DNA of 64,000 bases from Bacillota bacterium (GTDB taxonomy: Bacteria; Bacillota; Sulfobacillia; Sulfobacillales; Sulfobacillaceae). Position 1 is the stretch's first letter, and each line of letters starts with the position of its first letter. The position numbers were made by a program, and so were the translations under genes. Of this stretch, positions 53,150 to 61,557 are shown in pieces. The DNA lies in the NCBI GenBank assembly GCA_021795465.1, contig JAJYPK010000002.1, positions 1 through 64,000 of the forward strand, read 5' to 3'. The notes below the pieces were generated by a model that was given only the letters and a program-made list of their open reading frames with translations, was not told the DNA's origin and made no database searches.

Positions 53150-54883
53150 CTATGGCACGAATGGCTTGGACCCATTGTCGGGTCCGGCATAAGGCTTAAT
53201 TCTCCAGTATTTAAACAGGAAGGTGGCAATGTGTTTCCAGACCGGAGCCGATACCTGGTCCCCATAAAATAGCTTGCCCACGGGTCGATTTATCATGACC
53301 ACCATGATGAACCGGGGATTGGGCATCGGTCCCATTCCCATGTACGAGGCAACAAATTGATTGGAGGACGTCTTCCCATTAATAATCTTCTGCGACGTAC
53401 CGGTCTTGCCCGCAATAATGTAGCCCGGAACCTGGGCTGGAACCCCTGTACCCTGAGTGGCTTCTAAGGTCATCATGTGTTTAATCTCTTGAGCAACTTG
53501 CGCACTAGCCGGGCGAGATTCTACTTTAGAGGCCACCTTCTTCAGAACTGAACCGGAGGGGGACAACACGGCCCTTAAGATATGCGGCTGCATCATCACC
53601 CCATTATTAGCAATGGCAGAATCCGCTGTGATCATTTGCATCGGTGTGACTGCCATTCCCTGACCAAATCCCATCGTCGCCAGGTCCACCGCATTGACCT
53701 GATTTGGCGGAATCCATAGACCGGTCGAATCTCCGGGAAGACCTACACCCGAGGGATGTTGAAGACCGAAGCGCTTGATAAACCGATACAAATTGACAGC
53801 GCCAACCTTCAAAGCTACATCCATGAATACCTGGTCAGAGGAAACCTCAAGCCCACGGGTCAGGGTAATCCACCCCCAACCCACCGGATTCCAATCATTA
53901 ATGCGGACGCCATTGACAATTTTATAACCCCGGGTATTAAAGAGACTATTGGGTGTAAAAAGCCTCAACATGAGCCCTGCAGTTGCCGTCACGGGTTTGA
54001 AAATGGACCCAGGCGGGACGGGGTCCTGGACCGCATAGTTGTTCATCTCTAAGGAGGTCGCATGGTAATAGTTATTGGGATTGAAGTTCGGCCAATTAGC
54101 CATCGCGATAACCGATCCCGTATGCGGATTAAGAATTATCACAGTCCCATTCACGGCATGGGCGCGTTGAACTCCCCATTTCAACCACTTTTGCGCAACA
54201 GCCTCGATGTTAGCATCGATCGTAAGTTGTACGTTGTTGCCCGCTACCGGTGCCTTGTACGATTTTTGCCACTGAGGCATGGGATTCCCCGCCGCATCCG
54301 TACTAACGGTCCAAGAACCATTATGTCCGGCCAGGATTTTATTATAGGCGTACTCTACGCCAGCTAATCCTTGACCTTGGGCACCCACCATCCCCAACAC
54401 TTGAGACGCTAACGTGCCGTTAGGGTACTCGCGTCCGAACGTTGGAATCGCTTGAATCCCAGGCAGGTTCAACGCTTGAATCTTTTGTCCCAAGGCGGGA
54501 GTGACAGACCGATCGATCAACGCATACCAGGACTTATTGCCCAACACCGAAGCCAGTTGCGAGACAGAAAACGGGAGATACTTAGCGAGTGTAGCGGCCG
54601 TTGGTTGTACTTGTTGTGGAGTCAAGTACTTTGGTATAGCCACAATCTGTTCCCGGGGAACATTCATCGCTAACACCGCCCCATTACGGTCTAGGATCTT
54701 ACCGCGTTGGGCAGGCAAAGGAATGGTATGCACATGGATATTTGCCGCATAGGCTTTAAGATAACCCGAATTGCCGACTTGGATCATCACCAGCCGCACG
54801 AGCAATAAGACGGTAAATGCCATCGTAAATCCAAGCGTCCATAAAGCTCGCCTTTTGGTCATCTTAAGGGCCGCTTTCCTCAT
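53150..54883 (-). CDS. Class B penicillin-binding protein (FtsI/PbpB position)
   Basis: A 577-aa transpeptidase with an N-terminal span (residues 12-34), RGKILDRNGAVLA near 60, active Ser293 in PGSIFKP, and KTGTSQ near 465. The second motif is SSD at 348-350 instead of the usual SxN of FtsI; SxD is known from elongation-type PBP2. No PASTA domain is present. ATG 54883 overlaps the ftsL stop as ATGA. By position it is the division PBP. Confidence 0.92.
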   Translation of the reverse strand: MRKAALKMTKRRALWTLGFTMAFTVLLLVRLVMIQVGNSGYLKAYAANIHVHTIPLPAQRGKILDRNGAVLAMNVPREQIVAIPKYLTPQQVQPTAATLAKYLPFSVSQLASVLGNKSWYALIDRSVTPALGQKIQALNLPGIQAIPTFGREYPNGTLASQVLGMVGAQGQGLAGVEYAYNKILAGHNGSWTVSTDAAGNPMPQWQKSYKAPVAGNNVQLTIDANIEAVAQKWLKWGVQRAHAVNGTVIILNPHTGSVIAMANWPNFNPNNYYHATSLEMNNYAVQDPVPPGSIFKPVTATAGLMLRLFTPNSLFNTRGYKIVNGVRINDWNPVGWGWITLTRGLEVSSDQVFMDVALKVGAVNLYRFIKRFGLQHPSGVGLPGDSTGLWIPPNQVNAVDLATMGFGQGMAVTPMQMITADSAIANNGVMMQPHILRAVLSPSGSVLKKVASKVESRPASAQVAQEIKHMMTLEATQGTGVPAQVPGYIIAGKTGTSQKIINGKTSSNQFVASYMGMGPMPNPRFIMVVMINRPVGKLFYGDQVSAPVWKHIATFLFKYWRIKPYAGPDNGSKPFVP

Positions 54884-55353
54884 TTGCCCGTCAATGCTCC
54901 GCGCACGCCTGCAATCCATCGTGACACCCCTTGATACCAAACCCTTGGGGCAGTGGTAGCCGACGATGAAGGCTTGGAGCGACCAACCTTAGGGGAAACA
55001 ACCATAGGGCTTTGGAGAGCGATGTGCATCTTCCGACTGTCTGCCGCCAATGCTTGGGGAGAGCGAAGTTTTGTGACAGTAAGCGCAAGTCCTTGTGTCT
55101 GCCGCTGAAGCGCTGTGTAGCGGGCCTGCAGTGCATCCACTTGGTAGGCCATAACCAGCACGTGCACAGCCATTATCGAAGCGAGGAGTCCCATTCCCCA
55201 AACCGCAGATACCCAAAACACTACGCGGGCTCCCTTATTGAACCGACGCCGTGGCTTTGGCGGTGTGGGCTTGGACCGCAATTTTTTCTCCCAGGTCCTC
55301 GCTAGGTTTCCTTCATTTGTCATGTTGTAGCGAAGCTCTTCGTTGTTAACCAC
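54880..55353 (-). CDS. FtsL-like division protein
   Basis: A 157-aa bitopic protein: a basic cytoplasmic N-terminus with proline-rich KPTPPKPRRR, one span near residues 46-67, then a leucine-heptad stretch (VDALQARYTALQRQTQGLAL) and a Ser-rich tail. This layout and the place between rsmH and the PBP fit FtsL, which recruits FtsW/FtsI with FtsQ. GTG 55353 has AGGAGG 8 nt upstream. FtsL proteins have little sequence conservation. Confidence 0.75.
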   Translation of the reverse strand: MVNNEELRYNMTNEGNLARTWEKKLRSKPTPPKPRRRFNKGARVVFWVSAVWGMGLLASIMAVHVLVMAYQVDALQARYTALQRQTQGLALTVTKLRSPQALAADSRKMHIALQSPMVVSPKVGRSKPSSSATTAPRVWYQGVSRWIAGVRGALTGK

Positions 55354-55398
55354 GTTTCAGTCCTCCTGTAAACGGCACCCAAAAATCCACCAAGTTGC

Positions 55399-56319
55399 TT
55401 ATCGTCGAGAGTCCTCGATGTCGCGTCGCCCTAGAGAGAAAACACGCAATTTTGCCGACCGCGATCGGGGGTTGTCCTGCACTTCCTGCTCGGATGGCAG
55501 CAAAGGGCGACGGGTTATCACCGTTCCGTCTCCAATTTCCTGCCAATGGCGAAAGCTGTGTTTGACGATCCGATCCTCTAAAGATTGGAACGAAATGACC
55601 ACAACGCTTCCTCCGGGGTGAATCGCCGTACGCGCCTGCTCCAGCCCCGCGGTCAACGCTCCTAATTCATCGTTCACCCAAATTCTCAGTGCTTGGAATG
55701 TGCGACGCGCCGGATGCCCACCTGTCCTCCGGGCAGATGCTGGAATTGCCGCCTTAATTAATTCCACCAACTGTCCAGTCGTGCGAATGGGCTCTCGCTC
55801 GCGACTCCGCACAATAAAATCCGCGATGCGCGACGCCCATCGTTCCTCACCCCACTCGGAGAGCACACGCGTGATTTCATCTTTGGATTTCATGTTCACT
55901 AGCCGGAAAGCGGTGACGGTGTTAGTCGGGTCCATACGCATATCAAGAGGCGCCTCGGGGTCTTGATATCCGAATCCCCGTACCGCCACGTCAAGTTGGG
56001 GCGAAGAGACACCAAGATCAAAGAGTACCCCATCGACCTCATGACGTTCATCTACCGCAAGTAAGGACGTCATATCGCGAAAGTTTCCACAGCGAAAATC
56101 TACGCGGTTCCCAAATGGGGTCAATCGTTCTCGCGCCGCAGCAATCGCGATAGGGTCCTGGTCTATCGCTATCAGGCGACAGAGAGGAAAGGACGATAGC
56201 AAGAGATGAGAATGCCCGCCGCCGCCTAATGTCGCGTCAATGTATAACCCGGCCGGATCGGTAACCCAGTGAGCCATCACCTCTTTTTGCATCACGCTAA
56301 TATGGCTAAAAGTCACCAC
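55399..56319 (-). CDS. rsmH: 16S rRNA (cytosine-1402-N4)-methyltransferase
   Basis: A ~306-aa SAM-dependent enzyme. ATLGGGGHSHLLL near residue 28 is the SAM site, DGVLFDLGVSSPQLD near 97 the family block, and RTFQALRIWVNDEL and VVISFQSLEDRIVKHSF follow. It methylates C1402. GTG 56319 is preferred because GGGGAG lies 7 nt upstream; ATG 56334, overlapping the mraZ stop, is the alternative. Confidence 0.95.
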   Translation of the reverse strand: MVTFSHISVMQKEVMAHWVTDPAGLYIDATLGGGGHSHLLLSSFPLCRLIAIDQDPIAIAAARERLTPFGNRVDFRCGNFRDMTSLLAVDERHEVDGVLFDLGVSSPQLDVAVRGFGYQDPEAPLDMRMDPTNTVTAFRLVNMKSKDEITRVLSEWGEERWASRIADFIVRSREREPIRTTGQLVELIKAAIPASARRTGGHPARRTFQALRIWVNDELGALTAGLEQARTAIHPGGSVVVISFQSLEDRIVKHSFRHWQEIGDGTVITRRPLLPSEQEVQDNPRSRSAKLRVFSLGRRDIEDSRR

Positions 56320-56333
56320 GGTTTCACTCCCCA

Positions 56334-56765
56334 TCAGAACCCAAAATCTCCCATTTTCTCCGCAACATCCTCGTATCCCGCTTGCGCCGTTTCTTGATAC
56401 GCACGCCAACGCTCTTCGGCCCATAATTCCACGCGATTACTGACCCCGACTAGCACAACTTCTTTTTGAATGGCCCCATATTCTCTTAACCGAGGCGGAA
56501 TCGTGATCCGGTACTGACGGTCCACTTCCACATCTTGCGCGCCAGCTAGAAATAATCGGGCAAAAGCTCGCGCGTTCGCATTTGTCATTGGCAGTGCCTT
56601 TAAGCGTTCCTCCATCGTCCGCCATTCATCCATTGGATAGAAAAAGAGGCACCCATCCAGCCCTTTGGTCATAATAAATCGCTCGCAGAGTTCTTGACGC
56701 AGACGTGATGGAATGATGATGCGTCCTTTGTCATCTAATGAATGGTTAGATTCACCCATCATCAT
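56334..56765 (-). CDS. mraZ: Transcriptional regulator MraZ
   Basis: A 143-aa protein with two SpoVT/AbrB-like repeats: SLDDKGRIIIPSRLRQEL near residue 9 and DRQYRITIPPRLREY near 80. MraZ forms rings that bind tandem repeats and repress its own dcw operon. ATG 56765 gives the family length. It heads the dcw cluster, and its operator-like repeats overlap the ribosome-binding site. Confidence 0.96.
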   Translation of the reverse strand: MMMGESNHSLDDKGRIIIPSRLRQELCERFIMTKGLDGCLFFYPMDEWRTMEERLKALPMTNANARAFARLFLAGAQDVEVDRQYRITIPPRLREYGAIQKEVVLVGVSNRVELWAEERWRAYQETAQAGYEDVAEKMGDFGF

Positions 56766-56766
56766 T

Positions 56767-56800
56767 CCACTCACCTCCACTTCACTCCACTTTACTCCAC
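56767..56800 (-). repeat. MraZ operator: four GTGG repeats with 10-bp period
   Basis: CCAC occurs on the plus strand at 56767, 56777, 56787 and 56797, so on the minus strand GTGG(A) boxes recur exactly every 10 bp, within AGTGGAG contexts, right before the mraZ start. MraZ is known to bind tandem repeats of this spacing in other bacteria. Confidence 0.75.
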
Positions 56801-56925
56801 AGAGACATTCGCTTTCAAGTCGTAGTCTCCTGCTTTTTTATTAAAATATTTTGTTGACAATTACTGGTATCTAACGACTTAATCCAGAACTCAGTGTCAT
56901 TTAATCGGGTCTACCGATCGATCCA

Positions 56926-56954
56926 TTGACACGATGCCTCACGGTCCGTATAAT
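56926..56954 (+). promoter_or_regulatory. Consensus sigma-A promoter of tRNA-Ala
   Basis: TTGACA (56926-56931) and TATAAT (56949-56954) match the consensus fully, with a 17-bp spacer. The tRNA begins 13 nt after the -10. Confidence 0.93.
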
Positions 56955-56967
56955 CAAAAGTCGTTGT

Positions 56968-57043
56968 GGGGGCGTAGCTCAGTTGGGAGAGCGTCGGCAT
57001 CGCAAGTCGAAGGTCAGGGGTTCGACTCCCCTCGCCTCCACCA
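56968..57043 (+). tRNA. tRNA-Ala (CGC)
   Basis: A complete cloverleaf of 76 nt including an encoded CCA. The acceptor GGGGGCG pairs with CGCCTCC and contains the G3-U70 wobble that identifies alanine tRNAs. D-arm GCTC/GAGC, anticodon stem TCGGC/GTCGA with loop ATCGCAA (anticodon CGC, reads GCG), T-arm AGGGG/CCCCT. Confidence 0.97.
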
Positions 57044-57068
57044 ATTTCTCTCCAATAAGCGGTGGCAG

Positions 57069-57100
57069 TCCTGACGGCGTGAGCCAAGCAGGATTTTTTT
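57069..57100 (+). terminator. Intrinsic terminator after tRNA-Ala
   Basis: TCCTG/CAGGA with an inner GGC/GCC pair and a GTGA loop, followed by seven T residues. Confidence 0.85.
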
Positions 57101-57147
57101 GTTTGATGGCGAAATGATGTGTATGTTACTTCTGAGGAGGCTCGTCC

Positions 57148-58149
57148 GTGAGCCAGCCGGATAGTGTCTTACGCATCTTTCTCGACACCTCTCGCGACAT
57201 CATCCGCGAGCCGTCTTTACAGGGAAAACTGTCACTCATTGCGCACGCATGGGTCCGATCTGGACTGTTTAACCGCGTCGCGGTTCAACTCTATCGCACT
57301 TCGTACGGGGAGAAGATTTTTGGATTTGCGGGATTGTCCACCAGTGAAGAACAATGGCTTTTTGCCCATGACAATATGGAACAAGCGGAGTATGCAACCA
57401 TTCGCGAGATGGCCATCGATTTGGGTGGCCTTTATTATGTTCGCCACGATAGGATGGATGAAGAGTTCGCCAAACATCTCCTGACCTCTTCGTCCACCAA
57501 CCGAGGAAAAGGATGGCACCCCGAAGACATGATTTTTATTCCATTGTTCTCGTCCCAACAGGTGATGATGGGCAATATCACCGCGGACGAGCCCACGGAT
57601 GGTATGATCCCGAGCGCCTATACCGCACAGTTAGTAGCCCCTTTCGTCGCATTGACTGCGGCGACCCTCGAACAAGAGCTCACCCGTCGCCACGACACCT
57701 TAACCGGCCTTTTTAACAGCCACTTCCTTGATGACCGCTTGGCAAGACGGATCACCCAACACATACCGACAGGATTAGTGTATTGCGATATGGATGGACT
57801 AAAGTCCATCAATGATAATGATGGTCATGACGCCGGAGACCAGGCCATCCGTCAAATGGCGTCGGCATTAAATACCGTTATTACATCATGGGGTTCCGCG
57901 CGACCTGCCACCGCCTTCCGCCTCTACGGCGATGAATTTGTTCTAATCTTCACCCCCCGAGTCGGCGAGACGAACCAGGATATTTTGCGTTCCATGGCGG
58001 CCATATGGCCCGCTGGTGCTCCGGCGACGAGCGCGGGAGTAGCGCGGGCGAAACCTGGAGATACTGCGACGACCCTAATGCGACGTGCAGAACTCCAAAT
58101 GTATGTTCAAAAGAACCAAAAGCGAATCAAACCACGTCGGAAATCATAG
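57148..58149 (+). CDS. GGDEF-domain protein with N-terminal GAF-like sensor (probable diguanylate cyclase)
   Basis: A 333-aa soluble protein. Residues 1-165 look like a GAF domain, and 175-330 form a GGDEF domain: DTLTGLFNSHFLDDRL, the metal-site stretch YCDMDGLKSIND near 212 and RLYGDEFVLIF near 259. The signature is YGDEF rather than GGDEF, and no RxxD inhibition site is visible. Metal and catalytic Asp/Glu are kept, so synthesis of cyclic-di-GMP is plausible but not certain. GTG has GAGGAGG 7 nt upstream. It may supply the ligand for the riboswitch at 22.2 kb. Confidence 0.85.
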   Translation: MSQPDSVLRIFLDTSRDIIREPSLQGKLSLIAHAWVRSGLFNRVAVQLYRTSYGEKIFGFAGLSTSEEQWLFAHDNMEQAEYATIREMAIDLGGLYYVRHDRMDEEFAKHLLTSSSTNRGKGWHPEDMIFIPLFSSQQVMMGNITADEPTDGMIPSAYTAQLVAPFVALTAATLEQELTRRHDTLTGLFNSHFLDDRLARRITQHIPTGLVYCDMDGLKSINDNDGHDAGDQAIRQMASALNTVITSWGSARPATAFRLYGDEFVLIFTPRVGETNQDILRSMAAIWPAGAPATSAGVARAKPGDTATTLMRRAELQMYVQKNQKRIKPRRKS

Positions 58150-58412
58150 ATTTCAACCATTATCGCCCGAACTTTGGACGCTCACAGGCCTCCTCTACGA
58201 TGGTTTTCCTAAGGAATCGACCGAGACCCCGTTACCGGAGCTTGCAGCCACGATCACCGTATAGTTCATCCAGACTGACGAGACCATCCTTTGACATCCT
58301 CCCCATGCCCACCAATCCCTCAACCCTCCGCTCTCGGTCGCGATACGCATGGGTCGAATGTGTACGATTAGGAAGGGATATGATAGCGTGAAATTTAAAA
58401 TCTCATGGAGGA
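58150..58412. other. Intergenic stretch after the GGDEF gene
   Basis: About 260 bp with no convincing gene, terminator or RNA element; pyrimidine-rich on the plus strand. Confidence 0.5.
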
Positions 58413-58679
58413 ATGGCCTTGGAAGCTTTCTTAACGTCCTGGGGGCTAATAATAGCGGCGTTGCTCATGACTGTGACCGGGCCGCTGCTACAATGACGGT
58501 TGCGTGGCGGCATGAGCATGGGACTCGACCTCGTCATGTTAGGCGCCTGGAATCTTATCGATAGGCTTATCCTAGCCAGCCTGCGAAGGGCAGGAGCCCC
58601 CATTCCCTCCCATTTTCCGGTTGCATTCATCCTAGTTCGAGTGGCAGGAGAAGCGCTTGGGGTAATTGGCGCCGTCTAG
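58413..58679 (+). pseudogene. Decayed small membrane-protein gene
   Basis: From ATG 58413 (TGGAGGA just before) one frame encodes MALEAFLTSWGLIIAALLMT and seven more residues to a TGA at 58494-58496. It then stays open for 60 codons (GLDLVMLGAWNLIDRLILAS, SHFPVAFILVRVAGEALGVI) to TAG 58677-58679. Both parts are hydrophobic and look like one membrane protein broken by a stop. The second part could start on its own at ATG 58512 or 58518 but lacks a clear ribosome-binding site. Family unknown. Confidence 0.4.
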
Positions 58680-58839
58680 GCTATCATCTATGTCATTTGC
58701 CACTGGCATCGTCCGCCCAGGATCCGCAATGACATCCCCCAGTTGCGTATCAATTTTAATGTACGGGAAGTATCTACCCCTACGCCCGGTGCACCAAGAT
58801 CAGCGCTTCCGCTGTTTCTCGGTTCCATGGCATCTATCT

Positions 58840-59673
58840 CTAATAGAGGGGGCGACCACTCGCCAGGCCCATTACGGTATAAAAGGCTCGAAATCCTTCA
58901 AGAACCGTGTCGGTTATAAAACCCACGGTGCGGCCGTCTAATCGTTGAATGCCGGGGCAATACATGGCGCGTTCTGCCATATCGGACGTCATTAAGGTCA
59001 TCGTCCAATGCGTCGGGCTATCCACCCGATAGGGTGTTAGAGATCCCTGCCGCGCTCGCGATAACGCTTGGGTGACTCCAGCCCGTAAACGCTGGTCCAC
59101 CTCGTAGGCAGACAACAATAATGCGGAATTCCGACTCACAGCCTCTTTTACTGTTACAGACACGGCCGACGGTAATAATGCGCCAACCTCCCGCGCCAAC
59201 TTATCATCACCGGACACCAATCCGACTGGTACCCCGTAGTATCCCGCCACGGCCGCGTTAATGCCAGTTTCGCCAACTTCTTGACCATTTAAGGTCACCC
59301 GAAAAATTTCCCCTGAATACGTATGGTCCATCACGGCAGCCGCCGTTCCAGCCATCGCATGGTACCCTATAAACAGTGCCAGGTCAGCGCTTTCCACGCC
59401 TTGATTCATGGATAGCGCTTTCGTGCCACCCGAAATGAGACGAACCCCAGGCGGTCGTTGATCCCACAGCACGTTGAGCATTCCGTCATGGGAATCGTTT
59501 ACCACAATATCCCCCTCTAGATCGGGGGCGGCCCGAAGCTCCGTGAGTACCGCATCTAAATCGTGCATCAGAGAGATCCGTCCTCGTTCGTACTGGTCTT
59601 GCCCGGGTAGTAGTTGACGCCGCTCGACAATCCCACTAATTCCTTCCATATCTACCGAAATCCACACACGCAT
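58840..59673 (-). CDS. M55-family D-aminopeptidase (DppA-like)
   Basis: A 277-aa zinc peptidase: SVDMEGISG at residues 6-14, NDSHDGMLN near 59, IGYHAMAG near 102 and SGDDKLAREV near 158 are family metal and active-site blocks. DppA removes N-terminal D-amino acids from D-Ala-D-Ala and similar peptides. It is the last gene of the carboxylase operon, 30 bp after the PIG-L gene, which suggests recycling of wall or secreted peptides. Confidence 0.9.
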   Translation of the reverse strand: MRVWISVDMEGISGIVERRQLLPGQDQYERGRISLMHDLDAVLTELRAAPDLEGDIVVNDSHDGMLNVLWDQRPPGVRLISGGTKALSMNQGVESADLALFIGYHAMAGTAAAVMDHTYSGEIFRVTLNGQEVGETGINAAVAGYYGVPVGLVSGDDKLAREVGALLPSAVSVTVKEAVSRNSALLLSAYEVDQRLRAGVTQALSRARQGSLTPYRVDSPTHWTMTLMTSDMAERAMYCPGIQRLDGRTVGFITDTVLEGFRAFYTVMGLASGRPLY

Positions 59674-59703
59674 AATACCACCCTGCTCCTGTCCTATTTT
59701 GTT

Positions 59704-60987
59704 TTACTCGTCGAACCCCAAAGATTCGGGTAACCGATATAACTGCAATGGCGTCCGACCCTTAAATCCTCCATTGGCAGAAATTTGAATCCCAAGGAGT
59801 ACCACCCGGTCAGCCTGATACTCACTGAGGGGCCACGATACCCGTAAGGACTGTTTTTCAAACTGAACCCCGATTTTTTCACTACCGTCACCACGTACAA
59901 TGCCGTCTCGATCAATCTGCCAGTGGCGCATGGATCCTGTCATTGCCATGTGTATCGTAATATGAAAAATTTCGTCCGATTTGATCGGTTGAGCCAGAGT
60001 GATATCGACCGTTTGCCGATGCCCAAGGATGGCCCAACCGACTTGCCGAATCGGGGTGTCTTTTTTAAGCCATTGCGCCAGAATATTGCGTGTGGGGTTC
60101 GTAACCGAGGTAGGCGGCTCCCCTATTTGCTCAAGATCCTTCGCCATATCCTCCACAGATTCCTCAAAGAGGACCTCAGACCCTCGGGCAAAGGCCAGCA
60201 TAAATGGCTTAATCAGCTCGACTTGGCTTTGGTACGTTAATAACGCCCGTTTTTTCCGCATCACCGTATCGGGTTCCATCCGTAATTCTTGCCATCGGTG
60301 CGGGTGGAGCCGCACCAAAGATTCAGGTGCTTTCTGGCGTTGTCGTGGTCGGAACGCCAAAGGGAACGGCCAGGCTGGCCAGTGAACCAAGTAGCTCAAG
60401 TGACGCACATTGAATCCCAGTGATGCTCCGGCCAACCTGGCAAATGCGCCAGTGGCCCAATGATCTGGGTGTTCATCATAAGCATGCGGAGACACAATCG
60501 TTTCCGGTCGTAACGTGACCAGGAGTTCCTGGATTAGCGACAAGAGCTCGCGCCCCAAATACGGCCGATTATAACCTGCCGTCCCAATATAAGGTGATCG
60601 GGTGGCGCCTGACGTTGTGCTTTGCAACGGTTGATGATCCCAATAATCCATTAACAAGCGCTCTAGACCACCGTCGGGAAATCCTAAAAAGTGCACGTGT
60701 TCAGCACCTACCCCCAAGATCGCCAGTGCGTCCACCGCTTCACGCATCCGCCGGTATCCAAGATTAATGTACTCAGCGCTGCTTACTTCCAGTGCTAAGT
60801 AATACCGTTCGGCATCCTGGACGAAGCCATCCCCGTTGGTAACCAGAATTACATCGACTGCCGCACCCCGTTCCACATACTGACTCATTAATCCCCCGGC
60901 ACCCAGCACCTCGTCATCTGGATGCGGAGCTATCACGACAAGTCGTCCCGATTTATGGTTCAACACGGAAAAGGGGATCTTGGGCAC
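59704..60987 (-). CDS. PIG-L/LmbE-family deacetylase with C-terminal extension
   Basis: A 427-aa protein. The first ~230 residues are a PIG-L deacetylase: IAPHPDDEVLGAGG near 19-32 holds the zinc and catalytic Asp residues and SPHAYDEHPDH near 166 the further zinc His. The last ~130 residues form a separate beta-rich domain of unknown family. PIG-L enzymes deacetylate N-acetylglucosamine-linked compounds (for example in bacillithiol or antibiotic pathways); substrate unknown here. GTG start overlaps the biotin carrier gene by 35 bp; GTG 60966 is an alternative start. Confidence 0.85.
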   Translation of the reverse strand: MPKIPFSVLNHKSGRLVVIAPHPDDEVLGAGGLMSQYVERGAAVDVILVTNGDGFVQDAERYYLALEVSSAEYINLGYRRMREAVDALAILGVGAEHVHFLGFPDGGLERLLMDYWDHQPLQSTTSGATRSPYIGTAGYNRPYLGRELLSLIQELLVTLRPETIVSPHAYDEHPDHWATGAFARLAGASLGFNVRHLSYLVHWPAWPFPLAFRPRQRQKAPESLVRLHPHRWQELRMEPDTVMRKKRALLTYQSQVELIKPFMLAFARGSEVLFEESVEDMAKDLEQIGEPPTSVTNPTRNILAQWLKKDTPIRQVGWAILGHRQTVDITLAQPIKSDEIFHITIHMAMTGSMRHWQIDRDGIVRGDGSEKIGVQFEKQSLRVSWPLSEYQADRVVLLGIQISANGGFKGRTPLQLYRLPESLGFDE

Positions 60988-61351
60988 TCACCGTTCCGCC
61001 CTTTTGTACATGGATCACGGAAATTCGGCCCGATATGGGAGCCGTAATCTCATTTTCCATCTTCATGGCTTCCAAAATTACAATAATTTGGCCTTGGACG
61101 ACAGTCTGCCCCACTCCCGTCCGTACATCCAACACCGCCCCGGGCAAGGGTGCCTCTACTGTAACCCCGTCCTTAAGATCGGATGGTGACGCTGGACTCG
61201 GGGCCGACAACACCTCGGGTTCCCGCACCGGTTTTGGGCTGGGTTTCGGTAGCGGGGGAGTGGCCCCAGACGGGAGCTTATCCTCGATTTCCTCTGCCTC
61301 GACTTCGTACACTACTCCATTGATTGTCAGTCGGAATTTACGCACTGCCAT
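60953..61351 (-). CDS. Biotin carboxyl carrier protein of acyl-CoA carboxylase
   Basis: A 132-aa protein: an N-terminal beta segment (RKFRLTINGVVYEVEAEEIE), a Pro/Ala-rich linker at ~30-65 and a biotinyl domain with EAMKMEN near 94, where the Lys is biotinylated. It carries CO2 to the carboxyltransferase encoded just upstream. A biotin carboxylase is not in the window. Confidence 0.93.
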   Translation of the reverse strand: MAVRKFRLTINGVVYEVEAEEIEDKLPSGATPPLPKPSPKPVREPEVLSAPSPASPSDLKDGVTVEAPLPGAVLDVRTGVGQTVVQGQIIVILEAMKMENEITAPISGRISVIHVQKGGTVSAQDPLFRVEP

Positions 61352-61389
61352 CCATCACGTCGTCCCTTCTTGTGGATCCCTCGATCCGT

Positions 61390-61557
61390 TTACAGCCACC
61401 GCCACAAAGTGGTCCGCGGCCAGCTTTCGCGAATTTTGATGCGTCGTTCGAGTCCCGGTGTATCCCGGTTCTCCATCGTAAGCACTGTTGCCATAACGAG
61501 TGCCACAACCTCCGCGTCCAAAGAATTCTGTCCCTTGGTTGCAATTTGTTTCGTCAT
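61390..61557 (-). CDS. 55-aa small subunit-like protein in the acyl-CoA carboxylase operon
   Basis: ATG 61557 overlaps the carboxyltransferase stop as ATGA. The protein reads MTKQIATKGQNSLDAEVVAL and continues to TTLWRWL with one helix near residues 12-30 and a basic middle. Small partly helical proteins at this place in other carboxylase or decarboxylase operons join the carrier and transferase subunits (epsilon- or OadG-like). Sequence identity is low, so that role is an inference from position and size. Confidence 0.6.
   Translation of the reverse strand: MTKQIATKGQNSLDAEVVALVMATVLTMENRDTPGLERRIKIRESWPRTTLWRWL

Noticed and set aside
56801-56925. A definite sigma-A promoter for mraZ
   Set aside because: Several AT-rich near matches exist, but none has both boxes with acceptable spacing, so no promoter is called.
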